A stretch of DNA of 64,000 nucleotides from Actinomadura xylanilytica (GCF_030283145.1 NZ_JASNWE010000007.1:62001-126000); one strand, 5' to 3'; shown: positions 34,498-44,810, counted from the first letter of the stretch. Notes: a model not told the origin generated them from the sequence alone. Program-made: numbers and translations.

Positions 34498-36200
34498 CCA
34501 CCTCGGCCATGCCCGCCGGCTCCCAGGCGGACACCGGCGTTCCCGTCGCCGGAGCCGCCACCGCGGGGCCCGCGCCGGACGCGCCCGCGGCACCGACGCT
34601 CACCGAGCGGCTGGACGGCCTCGACCGGGTCGTCCAAGCCGGCGCCGGCCGGCTCGACCAGCCGCTCCTGGACGACGCGGGCGCCCTGCTGGGCCGGGCC
34701 GGGCAGCGGCTCCGGCTCTCCGGCGAGCACACCGTGATCACCCTCGCCGGCGGCACCGGCAGCGGCAAGTCCTCGCTCTTCAACGCCATCTGCGGACTGG
34801 AGCTGTCGCCCACCGGCGTGCGCCGCCCGATGACCTCCAAGGCGCACGCCTGCGTCTGGGGCCTGGACGGCGCCGGGCCGCTGCTCGACTGGCTCGACGT
34901 CGACAAGCGGCACCGCTACGCCCGCGCGAGCGCGCTCGACCTGGAACGCGCCGACAGCTCCCTCCAGGGCCTGGTCCTGCTCGACCTGCCCGACCATGAC
35001 TCCATCCAGGCGCTGCACCGCGCCGAGGTCGACCGCTTCGTCACCATCGCCGACCTGCTCGTCTGGGTCGTCGACCCGCAGAAGTACGCCGACGCGGCGC
35101 TGCACCGCAACTACATCGTCCCGTTCGCCCGGTATGCCGGCGTCACCCTCATCGTGCTCAACCAGGTCGACCGGCTCCAGCCCGCCGAGATCGACGACTG
35201 CGTCGCCGACCTGCGCCGCCTGCTGGAGGCCGAGGGCCTCGCCGACCCGCGCATCGTGACCACCTCCGCGATCAGCGAGAAGGGCGTCGCCGGGTTCCGC
35301 GAGATCCTCGTCGACGCCGTCGCCGCCCGCCGTGCCCGCAGCGAGCGGCTCACCGCCGACGTCGACCGGACCGCCCGGCGGTTCGTCCCGCACCGCGGCG
35401 ACACCGAGCCCGCGGCCGGCGTCGACGGCGAACGCCGCGGGGAACTCGTCCAGGCCCTGACCGACGCCGCCGGCGCGCCCGCCGTCGCCGAGGCGATGGA
35501 GAGCGCCTACGAGCTGCGCGCCGCCGACTTCGTCGGCTGGCCCGTCGCCGCGCTCGTCACCCGGCTGCGCTCGGACCCGCTCCGCCGGATGCGCCTCACC
35601 GAGCTGCGCGAGGAGCTGCGCGGCGCGTTCACCGGCCCGATCGGCGCCCAGCAGGGCGACGTCGACAACGCCGTGCAGGGCGTCACCGACGGCGTCACCG
35701 GCGACCTGCCGGACGCCTGGGCCCGCTCGGTCCGCGCCGCCGGGCGCTCCCACGCCGCCGAGCTCCCCGAGTCCCTCGGCGTCTCCCTCAAGGAGGCGCT
35801 GCCCACGTTCAACCAGGTGCCCCGCTGGTGGTGGCTGGTCAAGACCTGGCAGTACTTCCTGGTCCTGGTCGCGGTGCTGAGCGTGGTCTGGATCTGCCTG
35901 CTGGTCGCCTACGGCGTCTTCGAGGCGGGCGGCGACGACCCCGGGGCCCTGCTCGGCGAGGCCGGCCTGATCCCCTACGTCGCGGTCCTGGCCGTCTGCA
36001 CCTGCGGCATGGGCTGGCTCACGTCCTCGGCCTGCCGCAACATGGTCGCGCTCTCCTCCGCCAAGCACGGCGACCGCATGGAGGAGCACATGCGCGAGAG
36101 CATCGAACGCGTCGCCGACGAGAAGGTGCTCGAGCCCGTGGCCGAGGAGCTGCGCGTCTACGCCCGCTTCCGCGAGGACGTCGACGTCGCGCTCGGCTGA
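34494..36200 (+). CDS. YfjP-family dynamin-like GTPase with two transmembrane segments (second of pair)
   Basis: 568 residues; ATG overlaps the previous stop (ATGA), implying stoichiometric synthesis. P-loop GGTGSGKSS (86-94), G3 LLDLPDHDS (about 162), G4 NQVD (about 223), an apparently complete GTPase. Helical stalk-like region, then two hydrophobic segments (about 455-480 and 487-510) near the C-terminus, and a conserved helical tail. The membrane anchor and pairing fit DynB-like bacterial dynamins. A DnaA-box-like sequence begins 2 bp after the stop, followed by ssb. Confidence 0.85.
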   Translation: MTTSAMPAGSQADTGVPVAGAATAGPAPDAPAAPTLTERLDGLDRVVQAGAGRLDQPLLDDAGALLGRAGQRLRLSGEHTVITLAGGTGSGKSSLFNAICGLELSPTGVRRPMTSKAHACVWGLDGAGPLLDWLDVDKRHRYARASALDLERADSSLQGLVLLDLPDHDSIQALHRAEVDRFVTIADLLVWVVDPQKYADAALHRNYIVPFARYAGVTLIVLNQVDRLQPAEIDDCVADLRRLLEAEGLADPRIVTTSAISEKGVAGFREILVDAVAARRARSERLTADVDRTARRFVPHRGDTEPAAGVDGERRGELVQALTDAAGAPAVAEAMESAYELRAADFVGWPVAALVTRLRSDPLRRMRLTELREELRGAFTGPIGAQQGDVDNAVQGVTDGVTGDLPDAWARSVRAAGRSHAAELPESLGVSLKEALPTFNQVPRWWWLVKTWQYFLVLVAVLSVVWICLLVAYGVFEAGGDDPGALLGEAGLIPYVAVLAVCTCGMGWLTSSACRNMVALSSAKHGDRMEEHMRESIERVADEKVLEPVAEELRVYARFREDVDVALG

Positions 36201-36201
36201 G

Positions 36202-36210
36202 TTATCCACA
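36202..36210 (+). promoter_or_regulatory. DnaA-box-like site TTATCCACA
   Basis: Exact match to the classical high-affinity DnaA 9-mer, immediately after the dynamin-like stop codon and 51 bp before ssb. Only one copy was seen, so it is not an origin. In such GC-rich DNA a chance hit is less likely but not excluded. Confidence 0.5.
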
Positions 36211-36230
36211 GTTCCGCACGCCCCTTCCGC

Positions 36231-36257
36231 TCCACGGTGACGGGCCGTCACCGTGGA
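36231..36257. promoter_or_regulatory. 27-bp perfect palindrome immediately before ssb
   Basis: Arms TCCACGGTGACGG and CCGTCACCGTGGA (13 bp each, 36231-36243 and 36245-36257) around a single G. The right arm contains the only GTGGA ribosome-site-like sequence, three bases from the ATG, so an RNA hairpin would hide the ssb start. It could equally be a dyad operator or terminate the upstream transcript. Confidence 0.75.
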
Positions 36258-36260
36258 GCC

Positions 36261-36731
36261 ATGAACGAAGCCCACATCACCCTCACCGGCTGGATCGCTG
36301 CCGACCCCTACTACGCCGTCACCGGCAACGGCACCCCGTTCCTGTCCCTCCGGGTCGGCTGCACGCCCCGCCGCTACGACCGCCAGTCCGGCCAGTGGCA
36401 GGACCTCGACACGATGTTCCTGGTGGTCAACTGCTGGCGCGGCCTCGCCGACAACGTCAACGCGTCCGAGTTCAAGCGGGGCCATCCCGTAGTGGTCACC
36501 GGCCGGCTGCGCGTCCGCCAGTACGAGCGCGACGGCCAGTGGCGGTTCTCCGCCGAGGTCGAGGCCACCACCCTCGGGCACGACCTGAGCCGCGGCACCG
36601 CCGACTTCCGCCCCGTCCAGCGCGGCGGCGCGCTCACCGACGACGACCGCCGGGAGGCCCGCGACGCCACCGACCAGTGGGCCCTCAGCGGCCCGCTCGA
36701 CGCCGAGGAGGAGCAGCCCAAGGCCGCCTGA
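36261..36731 (+). CDS. ssb: Single-stranded DNA-binding protein (SsbB-like)
   Basis: 156 residues. OB fold about 1-110: EAHITLTGWIAADPYYAVTGNGTPFLSLRVGC, FLVVNCWRGLADNV, KRGHPVVVTGRLRVRQYERDGQWRFSAEVEATTLGHDLSRGT. The tail lacks the acidic DDDIPF-like tip of the main SSB, ending EEEQPKAA, so this is a second-type SSB like Streptomyces SsbB, which serves chromosome segregation in sporulation. It follows the dynamin-like pair. The palindrome next to its start probably regulates it. Confidence 0.9.
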   Translation: MNEAHITLTGWIAADPYYAVTGNGTPFLSLRVGCTPRRYDRQSGQWQDLDTMFLVVNCWRGLADNVNASEFKRGHPVVVTGRLRVRQYERDGQWRFSAEVEATTLGHDLSRGTADFRPVQRGGALTDDDRREARDATDQWALSGPLDAEEEQPKAA

Positions 36732-37286
36732 CCGCCCCGGCCGGGGGCACTCACCGCGATCGACGCCGACTCCCTCCGCGCCCGCTTCGGCGAACCGACG
36801 GACCACAGGAAGCGGGTGCGGCAGGAGAGAGGGGTGTGGTGCGAGTGAAGGGCGGGAGACGGGGGAAGGCTGATCGGGGACGCCCGGACACCGGATAGCA
36901 GGCCCGTGCGCGGTCCTTGTCGGGAGGGCGTACGGGCCTGGGCGCCCCGCCGGGGCGGGGTGCGCTCCGGAGGCTTAAGGGGATGCCGCCGGGGGAACGG
37001 TCGGGCGATCGCCTTTGGTCACTTCTCCCTCGGTCGCGGGGGCGTCATCCGGCGTGCCGCCGGCCGCCGCCCCCGCCGTCGGGGTGCGGGCCGCCTTTTA
37101 GATCCAGGAAACGCCGCGCATGATGTTCTCCCCCTCAGGATGTGCTGAGGACCGCGTGTTCGCAGGTCCTGCGGCAGGTGACCAGAGCGGTCACCCACAT
37201 GTGCCCTTTCGAAGGTACCGGTTTCCGGCCCGCTCCGCACACGTTGCAACTATCGTGTTACACAACGTGATGCATAGGGGGGAAGG
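36732..37286. other. 555-bp structured intergenic region between ssb and the GGDEF gene
   Basis: No convincing ORF. Several inverted repeats: CAGGCCCGT/ACGGGCCTG (36899-36907, 36932-36940), a C/G-rich stem near 36942-36965, CCTCAG/CTGAGG (37133-37150), CGCAGG-T-CCTGCG (37161-37173), GGTGACC-N5-GGTCACC (37177-37195) and CACGTTG/CAACGTG (37240-37269). No known riboswitch signature was recognised. A non-coding RNA or complex control region is possible. Confidence 0.5.
37258..37270. promoter_or_regulatory. BldD-box-like sequence upstream of the GGDEF gene
   Basis: TTACACAACGTGA agrees with the BldD consensus (TnACnC(A/T)GnGTnA) at all but one defined position (A for G at the centre). It lies 17-29 bp before ATG 37287. 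BldD binds c-di-GMP and represses diguanylate cyclase genes in Streptomyces, so a feedback loop is plausible. Confidence 0.5.
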
Positions 37287-38576
37287 ATGACGGCAGTGCA
37301 GTCGTCCGCCGAGGACCATGGTGGGGACTTGGCCCAGAAGCCCCAGCGCAGGGGGGTTTTGCGGGGTTCGTCCCTGCTGGCCGTCTACGTGCCCGCGGTC
37401 GTCGCGGTCCACCTCGCGCTCACCGTCGCGGGCCTGGTGAGCACTCCGCTCCGAATCAACGATCTCCTGACATTTTCCGCTCTGCTTGCCTGCGGGGCGG
37501 TCTGCATCGAGGCTTCGCGCCGGCTGGGCATGCCCGCGGGGGTCGCCCGCGACCTGCTTTCGGCCTGGTGGCTGCCGGTGGCGCTGCTGCTGCCGCCGGT
37601 CTACGCGCTGCTGATCCCCATCCCGTTGCAGGCGCTCCTCCAGTTCAGGGTCCGCAGGACCCTGGTGTACCGCAGGCTCCTGGTGATGTCGGCGCACGGC
37701 ATCGCGGGGGCGTGCGCGTCGCTGGTCTTCCACCTGGTGGTGCCCGAGCCGCTGGCGGGCACACCGCAGTGGATCGTCGACGTGACCCCCGGCATCCCGG
37801 TCGCGGTCGGCTGCGCGGCCCTGTTCACCGTGGTCATCTCGGCGCTGGTGGCGATCGCCGCGCACGCGGCCAACCCCGAGAGCCGCTGGCGCGACGTGCT
37901 GTGGAACCGGGAGAGCCTGCTGCTCGACGTGGTGGAGTTGTGCGTGGGGATGCTGGTGGCGATCACCAGCACGCTGTCGCTGGGGCTGCTGCTGCTGGCG
38001 CTCCCCCCGGTCGTGCTGCTCCAGCGCAGCCTGATGCACCAGCAGTTGCAGGCGGCGGCCCGGACCGACGCCAAGACCGGGCTGCTGAACGCCGCCGCCT
38101 GGCAGCGGGAGGCCGACACCGAGCTGTCCCGGTCCCAGCGCACCCATGACCCGCTGGCCCTGCTGCTGATCGACATCGACTACTTCAAGCGGGTCAACGA
38201 CACCCACGGGCACCTGATCGGCGACCAGGTGCTGGTCGGGGTGGCCAGCACGCTGTGCGGCCAGCTCCGCGACTACGACGTGGTGGGCCGGTTCGGCGGC
38301 GAGGAGTTCGTGGTGCTGCTGCCCGGCGCCGACACGGTGGAGGCGTGCCGCGTCGCCGAGCGGCTGCGCGGCCGGGTGCGCAGGCTGGCGGTGCCGGCCG
38401 AGGAGGGCACCGTGGCGGTGACGATCTCGGTGGGCGTCTCGCTGTTCCGGATGCACGGGGAGGACCTGATCGAGCTGCTGGCCGCCGCCGACCTCGCGCT
38501 CTACCGGGCCAAGGAGTCCGGCCGGGACCGGGTCTGCCTGCCCGCGGTCGACGGGCCCAAGGCCCCGGGGGGCTGA
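37287..38576 (+). CDS. Membrane diguanylate cyclase (GGDEF)
   Basis: 429 residues. N-terminal six or seven hydrophobic segments (about 32-265) form a membrane sensor of no recognised type; a short linker (RTDAKTGLLNAAAWQREADTEL) leads into the GGDEF domain. GGEEF active site at 337-341 and an intact RxxD inhibitory site (RDYD, 328-331) five residues before it indicate an active, product-inhibited cyclase. Lacks an EAL domain. ATG 37287 follows GGGGGGAAGG. Preceded by the BldD-like box and structured region; 64 bp before ettA. Confidence 0.94.
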   Translation: MTAVQSSAEDHGGDLAQKPQRRGVLRGSSLLAVYVPAVVAVHLALTVAGLVSTPLRINDLLTFSALLACGAVCIEASRRLGMPAGVARDLLSAWWLPVALLLPPVYALLIPIPLQALLQFRVRRTLVYRRLLVMSAHGIAGACASLVFHLVVPEPLAGTPQWIVDVTPGIPVAVGCAALFTVVISALVAIAAHAANPESRWRDVLWNRESLLLDVVELCVGMLVAITSTLSLGLLLLALPPVVLLQRSLMHQQLQAAARTDAKTGLLNAAAWQREADTELSRSQRTHDPLALLLIDIDYFKRVNDTHGHLIGDQVLVGVASTLCGQLRDYDVVGRFGGEEFVVLLPGADTVEACRVAERLRGRVRRLAVPAEEGTVAVTISVGVSLFRMHGEDLIELLAAADLALYRAKESGRDRVCLPAVDGPKAPGG

Positions 38577-38640
38577 GCCGGGCGGGCGCGCCGTCCGGGC
38601 CCTGCATCGACCGGTCCGGGAACCCCCTAGGCTTGACGAT

Positions 38641-40302
<1,662 letters not shown>

Positions 40303-40311
40303 GGCACCGGG

Positions 40312-40352
40312 GCCGGCGGCCGTGCGGAGTGATCCGCACGGCGGCCGGCTTT
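40312..40352 (+). terminator. Intrinsic terminator after ettA
   Basis: 17-bp stem with one mismatch (40312-40328 and 40333-40349), GTGA loop, followed by TTT. Confidence 0.85.
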
Positions 40353-40491
40353 CGTATGGGTGGTCACCGGGTCCGCGCGGTCGCCGGTTTCCCCTGCGCG
40401 CGGGGCGTCCGGCCGGTGGCCTCCCGCGGGCGGGGCGGCGGGTAGCATCGGCGCGACCGTTCCCCCACGTCACCGACCCCCAGGCGAGGAC

Positions 40492-40929
40492 ATGCAGCAC
40501 ACCGACCTGCCCGCGGCCGAGTACAGGCACGTCTACGAGTTCCACCTCCGGTTCGGCGACATCGACTCCCAGGGACATGTCAACAACGTCAAGTTCGTCG
40601 GCTACCTGGAGGACGCGCGGCTGGAGATGCTCCACGGCGACCCGGTGCGCAAGGGGGAGCAGCCGGTCCGCGGCATGGTGATCTCGCGGCACGAGGTCGA
40701 CTACAGGCTGCCGCTGCTGCCGACCGTCCACCCGGTCCGGGTGGAGACGTGGGTCACCGAGGCCCGCGCCGCCTCGTTCAAGCTCGCCTACGAGGTGCGC
40801 GACGACGAGAACGTGTACGTGACCGCCACCTCGACCCTGGTCGCGTTCGACGTGGAGGCCGGCCGGCTGCGCCGCTTCACCCCGCAGGAGCGCGCGTTCA
40901 TCGGCCGCTACATGGCACCCGCGGCCTGA
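40492..40929 (+). CDS. Acyl-CoA thioesterase, hotdog fold (4HBT)
   Basis: 145 residues. HLRFGDIDSQGHVNNVKFVGYLEDARLEML (about 17-46) is the 4HBT/YbgC-type motif with catalytic Asp in FGDIDSQGHVNN; then FKLAYEV, and a C-terminal R-R-FTPQERAF. ATG 40492 has GCGAGGA in front. Hydrolyses acyl-CoA, chain-length preference unknown. Single gene between terminator and a GNAT gene. Confidence 0.92.
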   Translation: MQHTDLPAAEYRHVYEFHLRFGDIDSQGHVNNVKFVGYLEDARLEMLHGDPVRKGEQPVRGMVISRHEVDYRLPLLPTVHPVRVETWVTEARAASFKLAYEVRDDENVYVTATSTLVAFDVEAGRLRRFTPQERAFIGRYMAPAA

Positions 40930-41015
40930 CGGTCCCCGCTGCATCCCGATCGGTATCCTGACCGTGGACCGTCCCCGGTCCGGGTGGCGTCGGAGGTCAC
41001 GGGCAGGAGGGCGAC

Positions 41016-41579
41016 ATGCCCGCGACGGTCGGGATCCGCGGCGCGCGGCTGGACGACGCCGCGCCCCTCGTCCGGCTCTACCAGGCCGACCGCGACCATC
41101 TGCGCCGCTGGGTACCGGAGCGGGACGACTCCTTCTTCACCCCCAAGGGGCAGACCGACGACCTTCGCGGCCTCCTTGAGGCGCAGGCCGCGCGGAAGCT
41201 GTGGCCGGGCGTCGTGCTGGTGGACGGGGCGGTCGCCGGGAGGGTCACGCTCGACAACATCCTGCGCGGCCCCATGCAGAGCTGCCTCGTCGGGTACTGG
41301 GTGGCGCGCGCGCACACCGGCCGCGGGGTCGCGACCGAGGCGGTGCGGCAGGTGCTCGACCTGGCCTTCCGGCATCTGCGGCTGCACCGGGTGGAGGCCT
41401 GCACCCGGGTCGACAACCTCGCCTCGCAGCGGGTGCTCGACCACAACGGTTTCAGGCTGGTCGGCACCGCCCGGCGGCATTTCTACGCTGAGGGCCGCTG
41501 GCACGACGAGCGCGTCTTCGAGCGGCTGGCCCCATGGGACGACGGAGTGTCCCTCTTCCCCCGCCCCGACCTGGGGTAG
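41016..41579 (+). CDS. GNAT family N-acetyltransferase, RimJ/RimL-like
   Basis: 187 residues. Begins IRGARLDDAAPLVRLYQADRDHLRRW, then VGYWVARAHTGRGVATEAVRQVLDLAF (acetyl-CoA loop R/Q-x-x-G-x-G/A as HTGRGVA, about 98-103), LHRVEACTRVDNLASQRVLDHNGFRLVG and HDERVFERL. The pattern is that of RimJ/RimL ribosomal protein or antibiotic-type acetyltransferases. Start ATG 41016. Substrate unknown. Confidence 0.92.
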   Translation: MPATVGIRGARLDDAAPLVRLYQADRDHLRRWVPERDDSFFTPKGQTDDLRGLLEAQAARKLWPGVVLVDGAVAGRVTLDNILRGPMQSCLVGYWVARAHTGRGVATEAVRQVLDLAFRHLRLHRVEACTRVDNLASQRVLDHNGFRLVGTARRHFYAEGRWHDERVFERLAPWDDGVSLFPRPDLG

Positions 41580-41708
41580 TACCCAGGACGTCCGGCGGGC
41601 GCGACTCGTCACGGATCAGTAACAAGCCCGACAGGGATTCGTTCTGGGTGCCTTTCTCCCTTTAAGGTCACGACGCGAATTGTGGAGATCCCACGTGGAA
41701 GGGGGAAG

Positions 41709-43112
41709 ATGCGGCGCTTCACACGAGGAGCGATGGCCCTGCTGCTCGCCGCGGGAGTCACCGGTGCCGGCACCACGGCCCGGGCGGCCGTTCCCGGTGC
41801 CCCGGACGACATCGCGGCCCGGCTCAAGGCGATTCCCGGCATGACGGTGACGGAGAAGACCTCCACGCTGCCCGGCTACCGGTGGTTCTGGCTCCAGTAC
41901 CGGCAGCCGGTCGACCACCGCAAGCCCAAGGGACCGTGGTTCGAGCAGCGGATCATGTTGCAGCACAAGGCGGACGATCGGCCGATGGTGCTGTACACCA
42001 GCGGCTACGACACCCCCGAGACGATGTTCAAGAGCGAGCCGGCGGCGCTGGTCGACGGCAACCAGATCTCGGTCGAGTACCGCTACTTCACCCCGTCCAG
42101 GCCCGAGCCGGCCGACTGGAAGAAGGACACGATCTGGCAGGCGGCCACCGACGAGCACCGGATCATCGGGGCGCTGAAGCGGATCTACCGGACCCGGTGG
42201 ATCTCCACCGGCGCGAGCAAGGGCGGCATGACCGCCGTCTACCACAAGCGCTTCTACCCCCGCGACGTCGACGGCAGCGTGGTCTACGTGGCGCCGAACG
42301 ACGTGAAGAACGACGAGGACAGCGCCTACGACCGGTTCTTCGCCAAGGTCGGCAGCGACCCGGAATGCCGCGTCCACGTGAAGTCGCTGGCCCGCGAGTT
42401 CCTCAAGCGGCGCCCCGCGATGCTCCAGCGTTTCAAGGCCGACGCCGCCGAGAACGGCTGGACCTTCTCCACGCTGCGCACGCCCGACCGCGCCTTCGAG
42501 AACTCCGTCATGGACTACGAATGGGGCTTCTGGCAGTACAGCCTGCAAGCGGACTGCGCGACCCTGCCCGCGGTGAACGCCTCCGATGACGAGATCTACA
42601 AGACGCTCGACACGATCTCCGGACTGTCGTACTACACCGACCAGGGCCTGGCCCCCTACGTTCCGTACTACTACCAGGCGGGGACGCAGCTCGGCTGGCC
42701 GAAGCCGCAGTTCACGAGCCTGCGCCCGCTGCTGCGTCACGAGGACAGCTACAAGGCCCGCACCTACGTCCCGAAGAGCATCCCGATGCGCTTCGACGGC
42801 GGCACGGCGATGCGCGACATCGACGCCTGGGTGCGCGGCCACGGGAGCCGGATGCTGTTCCTGTACGGGGCGAACGACCCGTGGGGCGCCGAGCCGTTCC
42901 GGCTGGGCGAGGGCAGCCGCGACTCGGCCGTCTACACCGCGCCGGGCATGAACCACAGCGGCAAGCTGATCGAGAAGCTGCCGGACGCGCAGCGCACCAA
43001 GGCGGTCTCCGACCTGCTGCGGTGGGCGGACGTGAAGCCGGACGCGCAGGCGTTCAGCAACGTCCCGTCCGACGCCGTCGACCCGCTCCAGTTGCAGCGC
43101 CCGCCGCTGTAA
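41709..43112 (+). CDS. Secreted S37-family tripeptidyl/prolyl aminopeptidase
   Basis: 467 residues. N-terminal signal peptide: RR near the start, hydrophobic core ALLLAAGVTGAG, cleavage expected after TARA at about 26. Mature part resembles the S37 PS-10 family: PGYRWFWLQYRQPVDHRKP, nucleophile Ser at about 170 in STGASKGGM, Asp region FLYGANDPWGAEPF and His in PGMNHSGKL. Secreted actinomycete S37 peptidases remove tri- or tetrapeptides ending in proline, for nutrition or processing of secreted proteins. ATG 41709 has GGAAGGGGGAAG before it. Confidence 0.92.
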   Translation: MRRFTRGAMALLLAAGVTGAGTTARAAVPGAPDDIAARLKAIPGMTVTEKTSTLPGYRWFWLQYRQPVDHRKPKGPWFEQRIMLQHKADDRPMVLYTSGYDTPETMFKSEPAALVDGNQISVEYRYFTPSRPEPADWKKDTIWQAATDEHRIIGALKRIYRTRWISTGASKGGMTAVYHKRFYPRDVDGSVVYVAPNDVKNDEDSAYDRFFAKVGSDPECRVHVKSLAREFLKRRPAMLQRFKADAAENGWTFSTLRTPDRAFENSVMDYEWGFWQYSLQADCATLPAVNASDDEIYKTLDTISGLSYYTDQGLAPYVPYYYQAGTQLGWPKPQFTSLRPLLRHEDSYKARTYVPKSIPMRFDGGTAMRDIDAWVRGHGSRMLFLYGANDPWGAEPFRLGEGSRDSAVYTAPGMNHSGKLIEKLPDAQRTKAVSDLLRWADVKPDAQAFSNVPSDAVDPLQLQRPPL

Positions 43113-43131
43113 CCGCGCCACGCAGGCCCGC

Positions 43132-43164
43132 GGCGTGCCGTTCCCTTCCGGGAGGCGGCACGCC
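43132..43164. terminator. Bidirectional hairpin between S37 peptidase and GH13 genes
   Basis: GGCGTGCCG/CGGCACGCC stem (43132-43140, 43156-43164), with an internal TCCC/GGGA pairing, in the 84-bp gap between convergent genes. Confidence 0.75.
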
Positions 43165-43196
43165 GCCGGGGTTCGCGCCGTGGTCTCGACCGGCTC

Positions 43197-44792
43197 TCAG
43201 CCGGACGGGACGAGCCAGGCCGAGGAGTTGCCCGCCAGCAGGTCGCCGTGCAGCGGCGCGCTGGTCAGCAGGACGCTGCCGGACGGCATTCGCACCGGGT
43301 CCTCGCCGCAGTTGAGGGCGCAGGCGAACGGTCCGCGCCGGAAGATCAGTGCGGTCTCGGGGGAGTCCAGCCACTCCACGCCGTCCGGCAGGTCGGCCGT
43401 CAGCAGCCGGCGCCGCGCCAGGGCCTCGCGGTAGAACGACAGCGTGGACGCCGGGTCCGGGGCCTGTGCCTCGGCGGTCAGCGCCGCCCAGCCGGCGGGC
43501 ATCGGCAGCCAGGGCCGGACGCCGTCGGCCGAGAAACCGTACGGCTCGGTCTTCCCCGACCACGGCAGCGGGACGCGGCAGCCGTCGCGGCCCGGCTCCC
43601 CGCCCGCGCTCTGCGTCCAGATCGGATCCTGGCGGGCGGCGTCCGGCAGATCGGTCACTTCGGGCAGGCCGAGCTCCTCGCCCTGGTAGAGGTAGGCCGA
43701 GCCGGGGAGCGCCAGCATGAACGGCAGCGCCGCCCGCGCCCGCGCCGGACCGAGGCCGGGCGCGCTCCCCGGCCGCCCGTACCGGGTCACGTGCCGGACG
43801 GAGTCGTGGCTCGACAGCACCCAGGTCGGTGCCGCGCCGGCCCCCGCGACGGCCGCCAGCGCCGAGGCGACCACGTTCCGGAACGCCGGCGCCGACCACG
43901 GCGCGAGCTGGAGGTCGAACTGGAACACCTGGTGGAGCTCGTCCGGACGCAGGTAGAGCGCGAGGTCCTCGGGACCCTCGGTCCAGACCTCGCCGATTGC
44001 CATCCGGTCGCCGTCGTACTCGTCCAGGATGCGCCGCCAGGCCCGGTACACCGGGTGGATCTCCGACCGGGCGTAGACCGGGCCGTGCAGCGCGCGCCGG
44101 TCCCGGCCGCCGAGATCGCCGTACGTCCCGTCCTTGAACAGGCCGGCGGCGACGTCGATGCGGAAGCCGTCCACCCCGCGGTCGAGCCAGAACCGCAGGA
44201 TGTCCTCGAACTCCCGCCGCACCTCGGGGTTGCGCCAGTTGAGGTCCGGCTGCTCGGGGGTGTAGAGGTGCAGGTACCACTCGCCGTCTGGCAGCCGCGT
44301 CCAGGCCGGCCCGCCGAACGCCGAGGGCCAGTCGTTGGGCGGCCCCTCGGCCGCGCCGGCTGGGCCCGCCGCGCCAGCCGGGCCCGCCGGTCCGCCCGGG
44401 CGGAAGAGGTAGCGGTCGCGGGCCGGCGAGCCGGGCGGCGAGGCCAGCGCCTCCTGGAACCAGCGGTGCCGGTCGGAGGTGTGGTTGGGGACGATGTCGA
44501 CGATCAGGCGGAGTCCGTGCCCGTGCGCGGCGGCGACCAGGTCGTCGAAGTCGCCGAGCGACCCGAACCGCGGATCGACCGCGCGGTAGTCGGCGACGTC
44601 GTAGCCGCCGTCGGCCAGGGGGGAGCGGTAGAACGGGGTGAGCCAGAGGGCGTCCACACCCAGGTGGCGGAGGTGGCCCAGCCGGGACCGCACCCCGCGC
44701 AGATCACCCTCACCGTCACCGTCCGCGTCGGCGAAACTGCGGACGTACACCTCGTACACGACGGCATTGCGCCACCAGGGGGTCAGCGTCAT
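43197..44792 (-). CDS. GH13 alpha-glucosidase/alpha-amylase family enzyme
   Basis: 531 residues. Region I VDIVPNHTS, region II GFRIDVAAG with nucleophile Asp, region III GEVW with the acid Glu, region IV SSHDSVRH with the transition-state Asp (usual NHD is SHD). Begins WWRNAVVYEVYVRSFAD, typical of oligo-1,6-glucosidase/maltase-like intracellular enzymes. A Gly-Pro-Ala collagen-like insert (about 132-150) follows the domain B region. No signal peptide. ATG 44792 lies 18 bp after the truncated haemoglobin stop, so they are probably co-transcribed. Confidence 0.93.
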   Translation of the reverse strand: MTLTPWWRNAVVYEVYVRSFADADGDGEGDLRGVRSRLGHLRHLGVDALWLTPFYRSPLADGGYDVADYRAVDPRFGSLGDFDDLVAAAHGHGLRLIVDIVPNHTSDRHRWFQEALASPPGSPARDRYLFRPGGPAGPAGAAGPAGAAEGPPNDWPSAFGGPAWTRLPDGEWYLHLYTPEQPDLNWRNPEVRREFEDILRFWLDRGVDGFRIDVAAGLFKDGTYGDLGGRDRRALHGPVYARSEIHPVYRAWRRILDEYDGDRMAIGEVWTEGPEDLALYLRPDELHQVFQFDLQLAPWSAPAFRNVVASALAAVAGAGAAPTWVLSSHDSVRHVTRYGRPGSAPGLGPARARAALPFMLALPGSAYLYQGEELGLPEVTDLPDAARQDPIWTQSAGGEPGRDGCRVPLPWSGKTEPYGFSADGVRPWLPMPAGWAALTAEAQAPDPASTLSFYREALARRRLLTADLPDGVEWLDSPETALIFRRGPFACALNCGEDPVRMPSGSVLLTSAPLHGDLLAGNSSAWLVPSG

Positions 44793-44810
44793 ACATGCCG
44801 ATCTACCCGG

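Noticed and set aside
36202..36210. Replication origin
   Set aside because: Only one DnaA-box match was found and no dnaA/dnaN genes are near; a regulatory site is the better reading.
36750..36841. Short protein-like frame after ssb (DADSLRARFGEPT...)
   Set aside because: No start codon or ribosome site and only about 30 codons; not enough to call a gene or remnant.
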